Notes under the pieces: model-generated
What the model saw: the letters and a program-made list of their open reading frames with translations, nothing else
What the model was told of the DNA's origin: nothing
Databases searched by the model: none
Made by a program: the position numbers and the translations under genes
From: Ignavibacteriales bacterium
GTDB lineage: Bacteria > Bacteroidota > Ignavibacteria > Ignavibacteriales > Ignavibacteriaceae
Direction: 5' to 3'
Assembly (NCBI GenBank): GCA_016707585.1
Contig: JADJHL010000008.1
Coordinates: forward strand, 124,001-188,000
DNA: 64,000 nt
Part shown: positions 50,601 through 59,684 of the stretch, piece by piece
How positions within the stretch are numbered: the first letter of the stretch is position 1
Layout: each line of letters opens with the position of its first letter

Positions 50601-51234
50601 ATTTACAATTCCATCAGGAACAATCTTATCTCAAGATTCTTTTCTTGTCCTTTGCGTTGATACTATCTTATTCAAACCTCTGTTTCCTGAAGTAAAAAAT
50701 TACATAGGAAATGTTGGATTTGGATTAAGCGGTAATGGTGAGTTAGTTCGATTTTATGATGCTCAAATGAATATGATTGATTCATTAACATTTGATGATT
50801 CAGCTCCGTGGCCAACACAGCCTGATGGCAATGGTTCCACACTATCATTAATAAATCCTGAACTGGATAATTCAATAGCTGTAAACTGGTCTTCATCATT
50901 AAGTAATGGAACTCCAGGTAAAAGGAACGATATATTTGTTGATGTTAATGATATAAAAGAATTGTTACCATCAGAATATTTATTGCAGCAAAATTTTCCT
51001 AACCCCTTTAATCCTTTTACAACAATTAGTTATTCAATTCCAATATCATCAAGAGTAACACTGAAAGTTTATGATATAATTGGCAATGAAATAAACACAC
51101 TTGTAAATGAAGAACAAACTCGAGGCAATTACTCAATCAATTTTGAAGCAAATAACCTGGCAAGTGGAGTTTATTTTTATAGAATACAAGCTGGTGATTT
51201 TATCTCAACTAAGAAGTTTATTTTATTAAAATGA
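47689..51234 (+). CDS. Secreted CotH-kinase protein with lamin-tail and chitobiase-C domains, T9SS cargo
   Basis: 1181 residues; signal peptide ending LKAQ. Order: a lamin-tail domain (IFINELMSSNGS ... DWIELFN, about 22-105), a beta domain (about 110-290), a chitobiase/hexosaminidase C-terminal domain (about 370-445, IRYTLDGSDPDYTSTIY), the CotH domain (about 490-800), an InlB-type repeat (FRFAHWQGSSGLSNDTLL), a second lamin-tail domain (about 924-1005, DWIELYNN) and the sorting tail QNFPNPFNPFTTI ... KKFILLK. CotH elements include GIHNIREKVNEDFL and the metal-site motif WRWILYDTDFGFGLF. CotH is an atypical protein kinase that phosphorylates spore-coat proteins in Bacillus. Here T9SS would place the kinase outside the cell, so its phosphate donor is a puzzle. 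Confidence 0.9.
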   Translation: MIKKIIYLFFIGFCLTTVQLKAQQIFINELMSSNGSTISDEDGDKSDWIELFNAEDIQVDLTGFGLTDDSTSLNKWIFPALVLAPKDHLIVFASDKNRTEYIRHWETVIDWGDDWKYRFGNSEPPVTWKNLGYDDQTWLTGSSGFGYGDNDDSTIVLNSLNSVYVRKVFNVEDVSKIINVVLHVDFDDAFVAYINGIEVARENIGTVNIPPTYDESASNFTEPLIVYGGLPNTYIIQNFQSLLQNGDNVLALQVHNYGTGSSDLTLIPFLSLAMNEVPQNPRGVNPLLNLPNKFLHANFKLSSNGEKILLSNTQNNIVDQINYGLLGIDISYGRQPDGTANWFLFSDATPSDSNLTSGYSGLLSEPTASSTGGFYLSPISITLTPGSVNDTIRYTLDGSDPDYTSTIYSLPILINSTKVLRARSFNSGLMPSRTMTNSYFINFSTALTVVSLSTNPGNFFDEEYGIYTFGDSAETEFPHFGANFWKDWERPVHVELYETDGSKGFSIDMGAKIFGNWSRGNAQKSLSLFARGEYGFSSLSYKLFEDLPFTEYESFVLRNAGNDWGYSMMRDGFMTSLVRDVDIEHQDYRPAIVFINGAYWGIHNIREKVNEDFLAQHHNVNPDSLNILENDSEIVEGDNSEYLELISFIENNSMANPANYEYIKSKIDIQNFIRYEVSQIYFDNQDWPGNNIKFWKPKTGGKWRWILYDTDFGFGLFNTGAYQNNTLAFATNPNGPGWPNPPWSTLFLRKLLINNSFRYEFINCFADYANTIFVPEDVVNKINSMSTVIAGEISRHAARWQQFSLSDWLNTIQNMRSFAGQRLGYMRDHFQQQFNLTGTATINLTIPDTSMGTIKLNTIEIKTPAWNGTYFLGIPLTFIAQPKQGFRFAHWQGSSGLSNDTLLIVPQGNLILNAIFEVDTNYSLPKIVINEINYNPSATFNTEDWIELYNNDDSDIDISGWIFKDSDDAHIFTIPSGTILSQDSFLVLCVDTILFKPLFPEVKNYIGNVGFGLSGNGELVRFYDAQMNMIDSLTFDDSAPWPTQPDGNGSTLSLINPELDNSIAVNWSSSLSNGTPGKRNDIFVDVNDIKELLPSEYLLQQNFPNPFNPFTTISYSIPISSRVTLKVYDIIGNEINTLVNEEQTRGNYSINFEANNLASGVYFYRIQAGDFISTKKFILLK

Positions 51235-52927
51235 AAAATGTCTATATAATATTATTTGTCTTTGTTGTCTCTGTTACATTTTATCCACAGAGGAACTCGG
51301 TAATAAATAATTCCAGTGCTGATCAAACCCAAATTCAATTTACTTCTTCAAATTTGCCAATCGTAATTATCAATACTAATGGACAGGATATTACTAGTGA
51401 TGAAAAAATAACTGCGGATATGGGAATAATATTTAATGGAGAAGGAGTTCGAAATTATCTCACAAATCCTTATAACAATTACAATGGTAAAATAGGGATT
51501 GAAATAAGAGGATCATCTTCACAATCTTTTCCTAAAAAACAATATGCAGTTGAAACTAGAGATTCACTTGGTGAAGATCTTGATGTTTCTTTACTTGGCT
51601 TTCCGGAAGAGAGTGACTGGATATTATTTGCTCCGTATAATGATAAAAGCTTAATGCGTGATGTACTGATATATAAATTAGCATCTGATATGGGGCGATA
51701 TGCAAGTCGTTCAAAGTATTGTGAAGTTGTTTTGAATAACGAATATGTTGGAGTTTATGTTTTATTGGAAAAAGTTAAACGTGATAATGATCGTGTTAAC
51801 ATAAAAAAGTTAGAGCCAACAGATATTACCGGTGATGCTATAACCGGTGGTTATATAATTAAGATTGATAAAACTGATGGAGAAGAAGTTGATGGCTGGT
51901 ATTCTACTTATCTTCCGTACCCGCAATCTCAGCATTCTATTTTTTATCAATATCATTATCCTAAACCTGATGAAATTGTTCAGCAGCAACAAGATTATAT
52001 TAAAAGTAAAATTTTTAGTTTCGAAACTATGATGGCTTTTAATACTAATATCTCAGATTCAGCAGACGGGTATCCAAAATTTTTAGATGCAGATTCTTTT
52101 GTTGATTTTGTATTAGTTAACGAAGTTGCAAAAATGTTGATGCATATAGACTGAGTACATATCTTTATAAAGATAGGGATAGCAGGAACACAAAAATATT
52201 TGCGGGACCGGTTTGGGATTTTAATCTTGGTTTTGGAAATGCTGATTATTATAATGGATGGACTACAAATGGTTGGCAGTTAGAATATTTATCAAACTAT
52301 GAAACTAACATGGGTGGAGAATCTTTTTTAATTCCCAATTGGTGGTTAAAACTATTTCAAGATTCACTATTCCAGAATAAAGTTTATGCAAGATGGCAAA
52401 ATGTTAAAGCCAATATATTTAATACTCAAAAAATTAATCACTACATCGATTCATTAACAATCTTATTAGACGAATCTAAAACAAGAAATTTTGAAAAATG
52501 GCCGGTGCTTGGAGTGTGGGTTTGGCCAAATTATTATGTCTTTCCAACATATGCAGAAGAGGTTGCTTTTCTAAAATCGTGGATAAACAATCGATTAAAC
52601 TGGATGAATACTAATATGATTGGTGAACCATCAAGTGTTGAAAATCTTGATGACGAAATTCCATTAGAATTTTCGCTTGAGCAAAATTATCCAAATCCAT
52701 TTAACCCTGTGACAACCATATCATTTGCTTTGCCCATTTCAATCCAAACTAAAGTTACTGTTTATGATATTCTAGGCAGGGAAGTACAAGTTTTAAAAAA
52801 TGATTTTCTTAATGCCGGGTATCATAGAATAGTTTTTAATGCTAATGATTTATCAAGTGGAGTTTATTTTTATAAAATAGAAACATCAAGTTTTAGTAAA
52901 TCTAAACAAATGCTTCTACTTAAATAA
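51231..52927 (+). CDS. Second secreted CotH-kinase protein, T9SS cargo (one frameshift)
   Basis: ATG 51231 overlaps the previous stop by 4 bases (ATGA), showing translational coupling. A signal peptide ending TFYPQ leads into the CotH domain: IGIEIRGSSSQSFPKKQYAVE, FAPYNDKSLMRDVLIYKL, YVGVYVLLEKVKRDNDRVNI and, after a break in the A run 52130-52134 (one base lost), STYLYKDRDSRNTKIFAGP and the catalytic-site motif GPVWDFNLGFGNADY. The tail is the T9SS domain QNYPNPFNPVTTI ... KQMLLLK. About 565 residues when joined. It is shorter and closer to Bacillus CotH than its neighbour. The pair may phosphorylate different surface targets. The operon context (VTC, DUF4956) is discussed under findings. 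Confidence 0.88.
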
Positions 52928-52955
52928 TTTTATTAATTATGTATCGTCCTAAAAT

Positions 52956-52985
52956 AAAAAGCCTCAGTTTATGCTGAGGCTTTTT
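52956..52985. terminator. Bidirectional terminator
   Basis: AAAAAGCCTCAG and CTGAGGCTTTTT form a perfect 12-bp stem with A and T tracts on both sides, between converging genes (CotH operon and beta-helix gene). Confidence 0.93.
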
Positions 52986-53010
52986 GCTTACTAATTTGTT
53001 ATAGGGAGAA

Positions 53011-55095
53011 CTACTTAACTAACATCATTTTATTAGATTGAGTAAAGTTTCCAGCAACCATTTTGTATATATACATTCCACTTGCAAGATTACTTCCATT
53101 AAAATCAACATAATGTGAACCAGCAGCAACATTATCATTTATTAACTCAGCAACTAATTCACCTGTTACTGCGTAAACAGATATTGTTACTTTAGAATCA
53201 ACTGGAATCGAGTAACTAATTTTGGTTGTTGGGTTAAATGGGTTTGGATAGTTTTGACTTAAACTAAATGTTGAAGGTATTTCTAAATTAACTTCAACAA
53301 CCTTAGTGTAAGTGAACGAGCCATCAAAATCAACTTGCTTTAATCTATAGTATGTGTTGGTGCCAGAAATATTATTATCAACAAAACTATAACTTAACGC
53401 GTTTGTTGAATTACCAGCAGCACTTACTTGTCCAATTGAATTCCATTGAGTAGCATCATTACTTCTTTGAATGTCGAAGTAACTACTATTTAACTCAGTT
53501 GCCGTTTGCCAGTTAAGTACAACACTATTTCCATTCATATTTGCTGAGAAAGATATTAATTCTACAGGAATAATTCCTGGAAATTCATCCGCACCAATTT
53601 CAGGAATAGTATCTCTTGTTTCACCATCAATATCTGTGGTAAATCCCGGTAACAGAATTCCTTTTCCCAAAACTGGAGTGCTTGTACTTGAGAGATGAAA
53701 ATCTGTTAATGAATTTAATAATGGATCAATGCTTAAACTATTAAGATCAGCGCCGGTAGAATCTTGCCAATCGTTTAAAGTTAATAATTCTGTGGCATTA
53801 TAATATCCAACTCGTGAATTTACTCCTGTAACATATATATCATTATTATCAGAAGTAAACAATGTTGTTGATCCAGCAAAATAAAGAGCTTTAGCGACAG
53901 AGCTATCACGCTGGTTAATAAAAATATTATTTTTTATATCAAATGTTGAACCTGCAACTGGATTGAATCTTAAGCAAGTCATTCTGCCACTTGCTTTTTT
54001 TGTCATGTTATTTAACACAACAGTATTATGATAAAGTTTTACTGTAGCATTGGCTGGAGCATCCTGGAAAGAAACTACATCAACACTTGCAGGAATTCCA
54101 GTTCCGCTATGAACAAAATCACCACCGAAGAAATTATTATAAATATTTAAAATTACACCAGTCTGACCAGTCAATGTGCCCAATCCATACATCCCTTCCG
54201 TAGCAGTTGCAACAGAACGGAGAGAATGAACTGTGTTATTAATAATATTTATGGTACCGTTATAAGTATTAAAAATTATTCCCCATACCGGAAAACCTGC
54301 TGGCGGTGCATTTAACCCATAAATTTCATTTCCACTGATTTCTGAAGTTGTTCCAGTAGTTCCAACAAAATAGAAATAAACTCGTCTTAGAGTTCCATAC
54401 AATTCATTGTTTCTAATAATAGCTTCAGTTACATATATAGATGCTGAAGAACCACCAGTTACAGAAACGCAGTAAGCAGGGTCAAAAGTACCATCTCCAA
54501 TTTTACAATTTTCAACAGTAATACCATTTGTAGCACCTGTTGATTGTCCGTTAACATAAACTCCTCTGGATGTTGATGCGCCAGCAGGAGCCTGTCCGTA
54601 TTTTATAATAAGATTTTTTATAATAATAACGTCGGCATTTCCGTAAAGCTGAATTCCAGTTCTACCATTAGTAGCATCATTCATTGAGATTGTTAAATCT
54701 CTAGTTGTGCCACCAACTGTATTGGAGCCATCAAATGTAATATAACTTGTGCTATCTAAAGTAATCCCGGCATAAGATTGATGACCAGTAGTAACACAGC
54801 CAGTTATAGTTATTGTTGGAGTTTTAGTAGCTGCCGGTTTAATGATAAGTTTATTTGTTGATGATAAATCACCTCTGTAAAATTTTAATAACGATCCTGT
54901 TTCAGCAAGATTATCATCTATATAAAAATAAACAGTACCACTTAAACCAACTTCATTAAGTGAATCAATTGCAGCAGCAAGTGTAGCAAACCCTTGTGGA
55001 TTTGCACCCTGTGGTATATAATAATTCCCACTTAGTTGAGCAAATGTAATGGAACTGAGAACAAGAAAAACTAAAAGTAAAGTTACTCTTTTCAT
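53011..55095 (-). CDS. Secreted right-handed beta-helix protein, T9SS cargo
   Basis: 694 residues; signal peptide ending TFAQ. The central region (about 60-490) has short repeating strands typical of parallel beta-helices (GITLDSTSYITFDGSN, GIQLYGNADVIIIKNLII, GITVENCKIGDG, EAIIRNNELYGTL, EISGNEIYGLN, NIINNTVHSL, LNIYNNFFGG), the fold of pectate lyases and polysaccharide-binding surface proteins. A beta domain (IPVELISFSANMNGNSVVLNW in outline) and the sorting tail QNYPNPFNPTTKI ... NKMMLVK follow. No lyase catalytic motif is recognised, so an enzymatic role is open. The frame is intact. It converges on the CotH operon across a shared terminator. Confidence 0.85.
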   Translation of the reverse strand: MKRVTLLLVFLVLSSITFAQLSGNYYIPQGANPQGFATLAAAIDSLNEVGLSGTVYFYIDDNLAETGSLLKFYRGDLSSTNKLIIKPAATKTPTITITGCVTTGHQSYAGITLDSTSYITFDGSNTVGGTTRDLTISMNDATNGRTGIQLYGNADVIIIKNLIIKYGQAPAGASTSRGVYVNGQSTGATNGITVENCKIGDGTFDPAYCVSVTGGSSASIYVTEAIIRNNELYGTLRRVYFYFVGTTGTTSEISGNEIYGLNAPPAGFPVWGIIFNTYNGTINIINNTVHSLRSVATATEGMYGLGTLTGQTGVILNIYNNFFGGDFVHSGTGIPASVDVVSFQDAPANATVKLYHNTVVLNNMTKKASGRMTCLRFNPVAGSTFDIKNNIFINQRDSSVAKALYFAGSTTLFTSDNNDIYVTGVNSRVGYYNATELLTLNDWQDSTGADLNSLSIDPLLNSLTDFHLSSTSTPVLGKGILLPGFTTDIDGETRDTIPEIGADEFPGIIPVELISFSANMNGNSVVLNWQTATELNSSYFDIQRSNDATQWNSIGQVSAAGNSTNALSYSFVDNNISGTNTYYRLKQVDFDGSFTYTKVVEVNLEIPSTFSLSQNYPNPFNPTTKISYSIPVDSKVTISVYAVTGELVAELINDNVAAGSHYVDFNGSNLASGMYIYKMVAGNFTQSNKMMLVK

Positions 55096-55359
55096 ATTAG
55101 CCTCATTTGTGATTAATAAAATAAAAGAAAGTTAAATTGATTTGGTTTTTGCAAGATCATAAAAAATTAAGTTGTGCTCAATAATTACACTCAAACTTAT
55201 AAAATAAAAATAACAATTCCATTAGTCTTTTTAGAAATTTAATAGTAGAAATATATTTAAGCATTACTTTGCAAATGTTAGTAAATTTGATTTGAAGATT
55301 ATTTAATATTCAAATCATTCATTCTTTGGTTAGTAAACAAAATTTTGATACTAAATGAC

Positions 55360-55602
55360 ATGATAACACAACAACAAGCATTTGATATTGCTAAAAACAT
55401 TATCCCTGATATTGAATTAAAAGGAGTTAGAATATCTAATACAATATCAGATAATAAAAAACTTTCAAAACTTCCTAAAGACTGTTGGTACGTAAGTTAT
55501 AGCCCGGTTCCGATGAATCATTTAAGTTGTTCGAATTCAGGTATTGTTTTTTTGTGTTTAAGTAAAATAGATGGGCGCGTATTGTTTCATCAAACTTTAT
55601 GA
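55360..55602 (+). CDS. Small hypothetical protein
   Basis: ATG 55360 (MITQQQAFDIAKNIIPDIEL) is preferred to the TTG 15 bases upstream. The 80-residue product has one amphipathic helix, then two or three strands (WYVSYSPVP, IVFLCLSKIDGRVLFHQ). The pattern recalls small PepSY-like or immunity-type proteins, but I cannot assign it. No signal peptide. It stands alone between two minus-strand secreted-protein genes and ends at a strong hairpin. Confidence 0.55.
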   Translation: MITQQQAFDIAKNIIPDIELKGVRISNTISDNKKLSKLPKDCWYVSYSPVPMNHLSCSNSGIVFLCLSKIDGRVLFHQTL

Positions 55603-55610
55603 AATAAATG

Positions 55611-55637
55611 AAGTGCAGAAATAGATTTCTGCACTTT
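55611..55637. terminator. Bidirectional terminator
   Basis: Arms AAGTGCAGAAA and TTTCTGCACTT with a 4-base loop between the converging small gene and the dehydrogenase gene. Confidence 0.8.
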
Positions 55638-55650
55638 AACAGTTCAAAAC

Positions 55651-57623
55651 CTACTTTAGAATTATCATTTTTTTTGAGTCAGAATAATTTGCTGTAGATA
55701 ATTTATAAAAATAAATCCCACTTGAAAACGATGAAGCATTAAAATAAACCTCATGATACCCAGCTTGCTTAAATTCATTTACTAATATTTTTACTTCTTC
55801 ACCCAATAAATTTATAATAGAAATTTTTATTTCAGCAGGTTCTGGGATTTGAAAATTAATTTTAGTTGTTGGATTAAATGGGTTTGGATAGTTTTGAAAT
55901 AATTTATAAGCGAGTATAAGTGAATTAAAAGCAACCTCAACAAATTGAGGGTATTTAAAACTTCCATCTAAATCGATTTGCTTTAGGCGGTAATAAATTT
56001 TTGCACCATTACTTTTTATATTGTTATCAGTATATGAATATGATTTTGGTTCTGTAGTTGTACCGTTTCCAACAACATATCCAATATTCTCCCAGGAATC
56101 TGAAATCTTTCTTTCAATTTGAAATCCTTCATTATTTAATTCTGTTGCTGTCTCCCAATTAAGAATAACATTGTTGAGGTTTATTGACGCTGAAAAACTT
56201 GTTAGCTCAACTGGAATGACCGAAATATTTATTGATGCTTCATTTGAATAACCAGATTGATTATTATCATCAAAAGCTTTAATGCGATATGTGTAGTTTG
56301 CTGTATCATTTATTATGTCAGTGTATACAGTAATATTTTGTTCAACTGAATCAATTGAAATAAATAAATTAGAATTGCCGGTTTCTCTTTCAATTATAAA
56401 TCCAGTTTCATTATTTGAATTATCTTTCCATTGAAGATTTACTTCTCCTGAAATATTGCTGTTAACTCTAAGATAAGATGGAGCAATTAAAGGTGAAGTA
56501 GGAGTAAACTTGTAAATCTTTCCATTAAATGAAAGAAGATACAACTCTTGATTCTGATCAATACCAAAAGACGGAATTGTTCCAGGAAGATTAGCCAGGA
56601 AAGTATTGGTTGCTGGATTTATACCATCATATTCTAAAGACAATACAGGTGACCCATAATCCCCATAAATATATTTTCCATAAAGTTCTGGAATATTTGG
56701 TCCACGATATACATACCCACCTGTAATAGCAAAACCTACCGAATGAGAATATTCCCAGATAGGAGACTCATATATTCCATTACAATTTGTCATATCGTAA
56801 GTATGATTTCCTTCATAACATCGCCAGCCATAGTTTTTGCCGCTCACAATTAGATCGATCTCTTCCCAATCTCCTTGCCCAACATCACCACACCAGATTT
56901 TATTTGTAATAGGATCAATGCTAAATCTCCATGGATTCCTTAATCCATAAGCATAGATTTCTTTACGGATAGTTCCTAAGCTATCAATAAATGGATTTGT
57001 AGAAGGGATACCATAATTTAATGGTGGCTGTATATTATCAACATCAATTCTTAAAATTTTACCAAGTAATACAGAAATGTTTTGTGCATTATTTTGTGGA
57101 TCTCCACCAGATCCACCATCCCCAGTAGCAATATAAAGAAATCCATCATTCCCAAAAGTAATTTGTCCGCCATTATGATTTTCAAATGGCTGGTTAAATT
57201 CAAGAATTATAAATTCACTATTTTTATCTGCATAATCAGGATTGGAAGAGCTAACTGTAAATCGAGAAATAACAGTTCGTAGTGGATTATCAGCTATGTA
57301 GTTAACATAAAAATATCCATTGTTTTCATAATCTGGATGAAATGCTAGCCCTAATAATCCGGCTTCGCCACCATAGTAAACTCTATCATTTAAATCCAAA
57401 AATATTTTGGTTGAGTTTACTGAAGCATCATTTTGGAAAACTCGGATAACTCCGATTTGATCAACCACAAATATGCGATCTGATAAATCACCAGCATGTT
57501 GCAAATCTACAGATCGCTGTAAAGTAAGATTTGGGAATGCTTGTTGAAAAGTAAACTGTGGTAAAACTGTATTACTAAAAAAAGTAAAAAGAATATTATT
57601 TTACTCTTGAAGAAGATTTTCAT
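55651..57623 (-). CDS. Secreted PQQ-type sugar dehydrogenase-like beta-propeller (sGDH/HHIP), T9SS cargo (one frameshift)
   Basis: The true start is ATG at 57621-57623 on the minus strand, giving MKIFFKSKIIFFLLF. A missing base in the A7 run 57577-57583 (T run on the coding strand) shifts the frame; corrected, the signal region leads into NTVLPQFTFQQAFPNL and the long reading frame. The six-bladed propeller has sGDH hallmarks: GLLGLAFHPDYENNGYFYV, the catalytic-His segment FENHNGGQITFGNDGFLYIA, TGDGGSGGDPQNNAQ, YGLRNPWRFSIDP and GDVGQGDWEEID. An FnIII domain (about residues 345-430 of the long frame), a second beta domain and a T9SS tail (QNYPNPFNPTTKI ... KKMIILK) follow. Relatives oxidise aldoses with PQQ. 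PQQ synthesis genes are not in view, so a binding role is also possible. Confidence 0.87.
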
Positions 57624-58223
57624 TGTGCCTCAATATTATTAAAAAAATAATATTACAATTAGAAATTAGATTTCTAAAATTTAATTTTGGTTTATTTTTA
57701 AAGGAAGAATAAATGCTTAATTCATAATTAAAAATCTGGATGACATTTCACAATTATATTTTGGAAACCTCTTTTTTGAAGAAATTTGATAGAATTTAAC
57801 AACGAATTTTTGATAAATTTGGGCAGGATAAAATTAATCTTTATAACCATCTGAAAAAACAAATGACATTTGAATCAATTAAAACAATATTTTTCTCTTT
57901 GTCTTTTCTTTTGATTTTATTTGATTGGTTTGTAAATAAAAGTGAGGGTAAAAAAATATTTTATTGTTGAGAGAAATCATTTTTTAGTTAGAATTAAATT
58001 ATAAAGGATGGAATAGTGACAAGGAGAGTTCCGTTTGATTTTTACTTACCACCACAAGTTGATAACAGAGGTGAAGCTTTTATCAATTCGAGACCAAGAA
58101 TTTATAAAATTGACTTATTTATTTATTTTAATACAATAATAATTGGCTCAATTTATGATAATATTAAGGCCAATCAAATATATCGTGGTATAATTCGATT
58201 AAAAAAAATCGTAAAAGGATTTT
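57624..58223. other. AT-rich intergenic region without a convincing gene
   Basis: About 600 very AT-rich bases between a minus-strand and a plus-strand gene. It must hold divergent promoters; one TAAATTTG -7-like element lies at 57814-57821. Two short open frames exist, a 35-codon membrane-like one (57863-57970) and an 80-codon GTG-start one from 58016 that overlaps the next gene. Neither has clear coding character. No repeat or RNA structure stood out. Confidence 0.5.
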
Positions 58224-59588
58224 ATGAACAAGCAATTCTTGAAAAAAATAGAAAATAAAACTTCAGTAATAGGTATAATTGGCTTAGGCTATGTTGGTTT
58301 ACCACTTGCACTTGAATATGCGAATAAAGGTTTTAAGACAATAGGGTTTGATATTGATGAGCGAAAGATTCCAATACTTAATTCCGGTAAAAGCTATATA
58401 AAGCACATCAAAATGGATAAGATTAAAAAAGTTGTTGATAACAAAAAATTTTTAGCTACTACAGATTTTACTATGTTGCCTGAAGTTGATGTTATAATAA
58501 TTTGCGTTCCTACTCCTCTTAATGAGCATCGCGAACCGGATATGACTTATATTGAAAACTCAGGTAGAATTATTGCTAAATATTTACGACCAGGACAGTT
58601 TATTTCACTTGAGTCATCAACCTATCCTGGAACAACTGAAGAAATTTTATTACCGATGTTTGAGAATGCACCTCTTACACAGGCTCAAGTAGGCATTAAA
58701 CAGCCAACAAAAGTGAAGAAATTTGTTGTTGGTAAAGATTTTTACTTAGCATTTTCACCAGAACGTGAAGACCCCAACAATCCCAAATACTCAACGGCTA
58801 CAATTCCCAAAGTGGTTGGTGGTGTGACTGAAGACTGTTTAAAGGTAGCATTGGTAATATATAACCAGGTAATAGTTAAAACTGTACCAGTTTCTTCTCC
58901 ACGCGCAGCTGAAGCGACAAAACTATTAGAAAATATTTATCGGTCAATTAATATTGCTTTGGTTAATGAACTTAAAATGGTCTTTGAAAGAATGAATATC
59001 GATGTATGGGAAGTTATTGACGCAGCAGCAACAAAGCCTTTTGGATTTCAAGCTTTCTATCCTGGCCCTGGTTTAGGTGGCCATTGTATACCAATCGATC
59101 CATTTTATTTAACATGGAAAGCACGTGAATTTGAAATAAGCACAAAATTTATTGAACTTGCTGGTGAAATAAATACTTATATGCCATATTATGTTGTTGA
59201 AAAAGCTGGTGAAGTACTTAACAAGTTTAAGAAATCACTAAATGGCTCAAAAGTGCTTATCCTTGGTGCATCATACAAAAAAGATATTGATGATATGCGT
59301 GAATCTCCTTCTCTAAAGCTTATTGAGATATTAAATGAGAAAGGTGCCAAAGTTGAATACAATGATCCTTATGTTCCAAAACTTCCAAAGACTCGTAAAT
59401 ACCAGTTCGATATGGTATCTGTTGATCTTACAAAGAATAATCTAAAGAAATATGATCTCATATTGCTGAGTACAGATCACAGTGCCTACAACTACAAATT
59501 CATTACATCCGTATCCAAAATAATCCTTGATACGAGAAATGCATTTGAAAAAGCCGGTGTTAAATCAGATAAAATATATAAAGCATAG
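58224..59588 (+). CDS. wbpA: UDP-N-acetylglucosamine/nucleotide-sugar 6-dehydrogenase
   Basis: 454 residues, SD AAAAGGA. Domains of the UDP-glucose/GDP-mannose dehydrogenase family: N-terminal NAD fold (IIGLGYVGLPLALEYANKG, about 18-36), central dimer helix (AAEATKLLENIYRSINIALVNE), the catalytic Cys at about residue 288 in GLGGHCIPIDPFYLTWKARE, and the C-terminal UDP-binding domain (LILGASYKKDIDDMRESPSLKLIEIL). The GHCIPIDPFYL form and the length point to the WbpA/WecC branch acting on UDP-GlcNAc or UDP-ManNAc rather than on UDP-glucose. It makes a uronic acid for surface polysaccharide. It stands alone, with a strong terminator after it. Confidence 0.88.
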   Translation: MNKQFLKKIENKTSVIGIIGLGYVGLPLALEYANKGFKTIGFDIDERKIPILNSGKSYIKHIKMDKIKKVVDNKKFLATTDFTMLPEVDVIIICVPTPLNEHREPDMTYIENSGRIIAKYLRPGQFISLESSTYPGTTEEILLPMFENAPLTQAQVGIKQPTKVKKFVVGKDFYLAFSPEREDPNNPKYSTATIPKVVGGVTEDCLKVALVIYNQVIVKTVPVSSPRAAEATKLLENIYRSINIALVNELKMVFERMNIDVWEVIDAAATKPFGFQAFYPGPGLGGHCIPIDPFYLTWKAREFEISTKFIELAGEINTYMPYYVVEKAGEVLNKFKKSLNGSKVLILGASYKKDIDDMRESPSLKLIEILNEKGAKVEYNDPYVPKLPKTRKYQFDMVSVDLTKNNLKKYDLILLSTDHSAYNYKFITSVSKIILDTRNAFEKAGVKSDKIYKA

Positions 59589-59650
59589 CAAATAAATTTA
59601 AACTTTCTATTCCTAAGAGTTTAGTTCTTTGTTAGAATAGATTAGATTAT

Positions 59651-59679
59651 AAATGGCGCCATTACAGCGCCATTTTTTT
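59651..59679. terminator. Bidirectional terminator
   Basis: Nine-bp arms AAATGGCGC and GCGCCATTT with a 7-base loop and T7, between the dehydrogenase and the converging DUF6266-like gene. Confidence 0.92.
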
Positions 59680-59684
59680 GTGTG

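Noticed and set aside
57863..57970. A 35-codon frame with a hydrophobic stretch (FFSLSFLLILFDWF)
   Set aside because: Hydrophobic T-rich runs are common by chance here, and no ribosome-binding site is visible.
58016..58258. An 80-codon GTG-start frame with a weak SD, overlapping the nucleotide-sugar dehydrogenase start
   Set aside because: It overlaps a certain gene by 35 bases in another frame, has no recognisable pattern, and its second half is poly-Lys/Ile from AT-rich DNA. Possibly real, but not supported.
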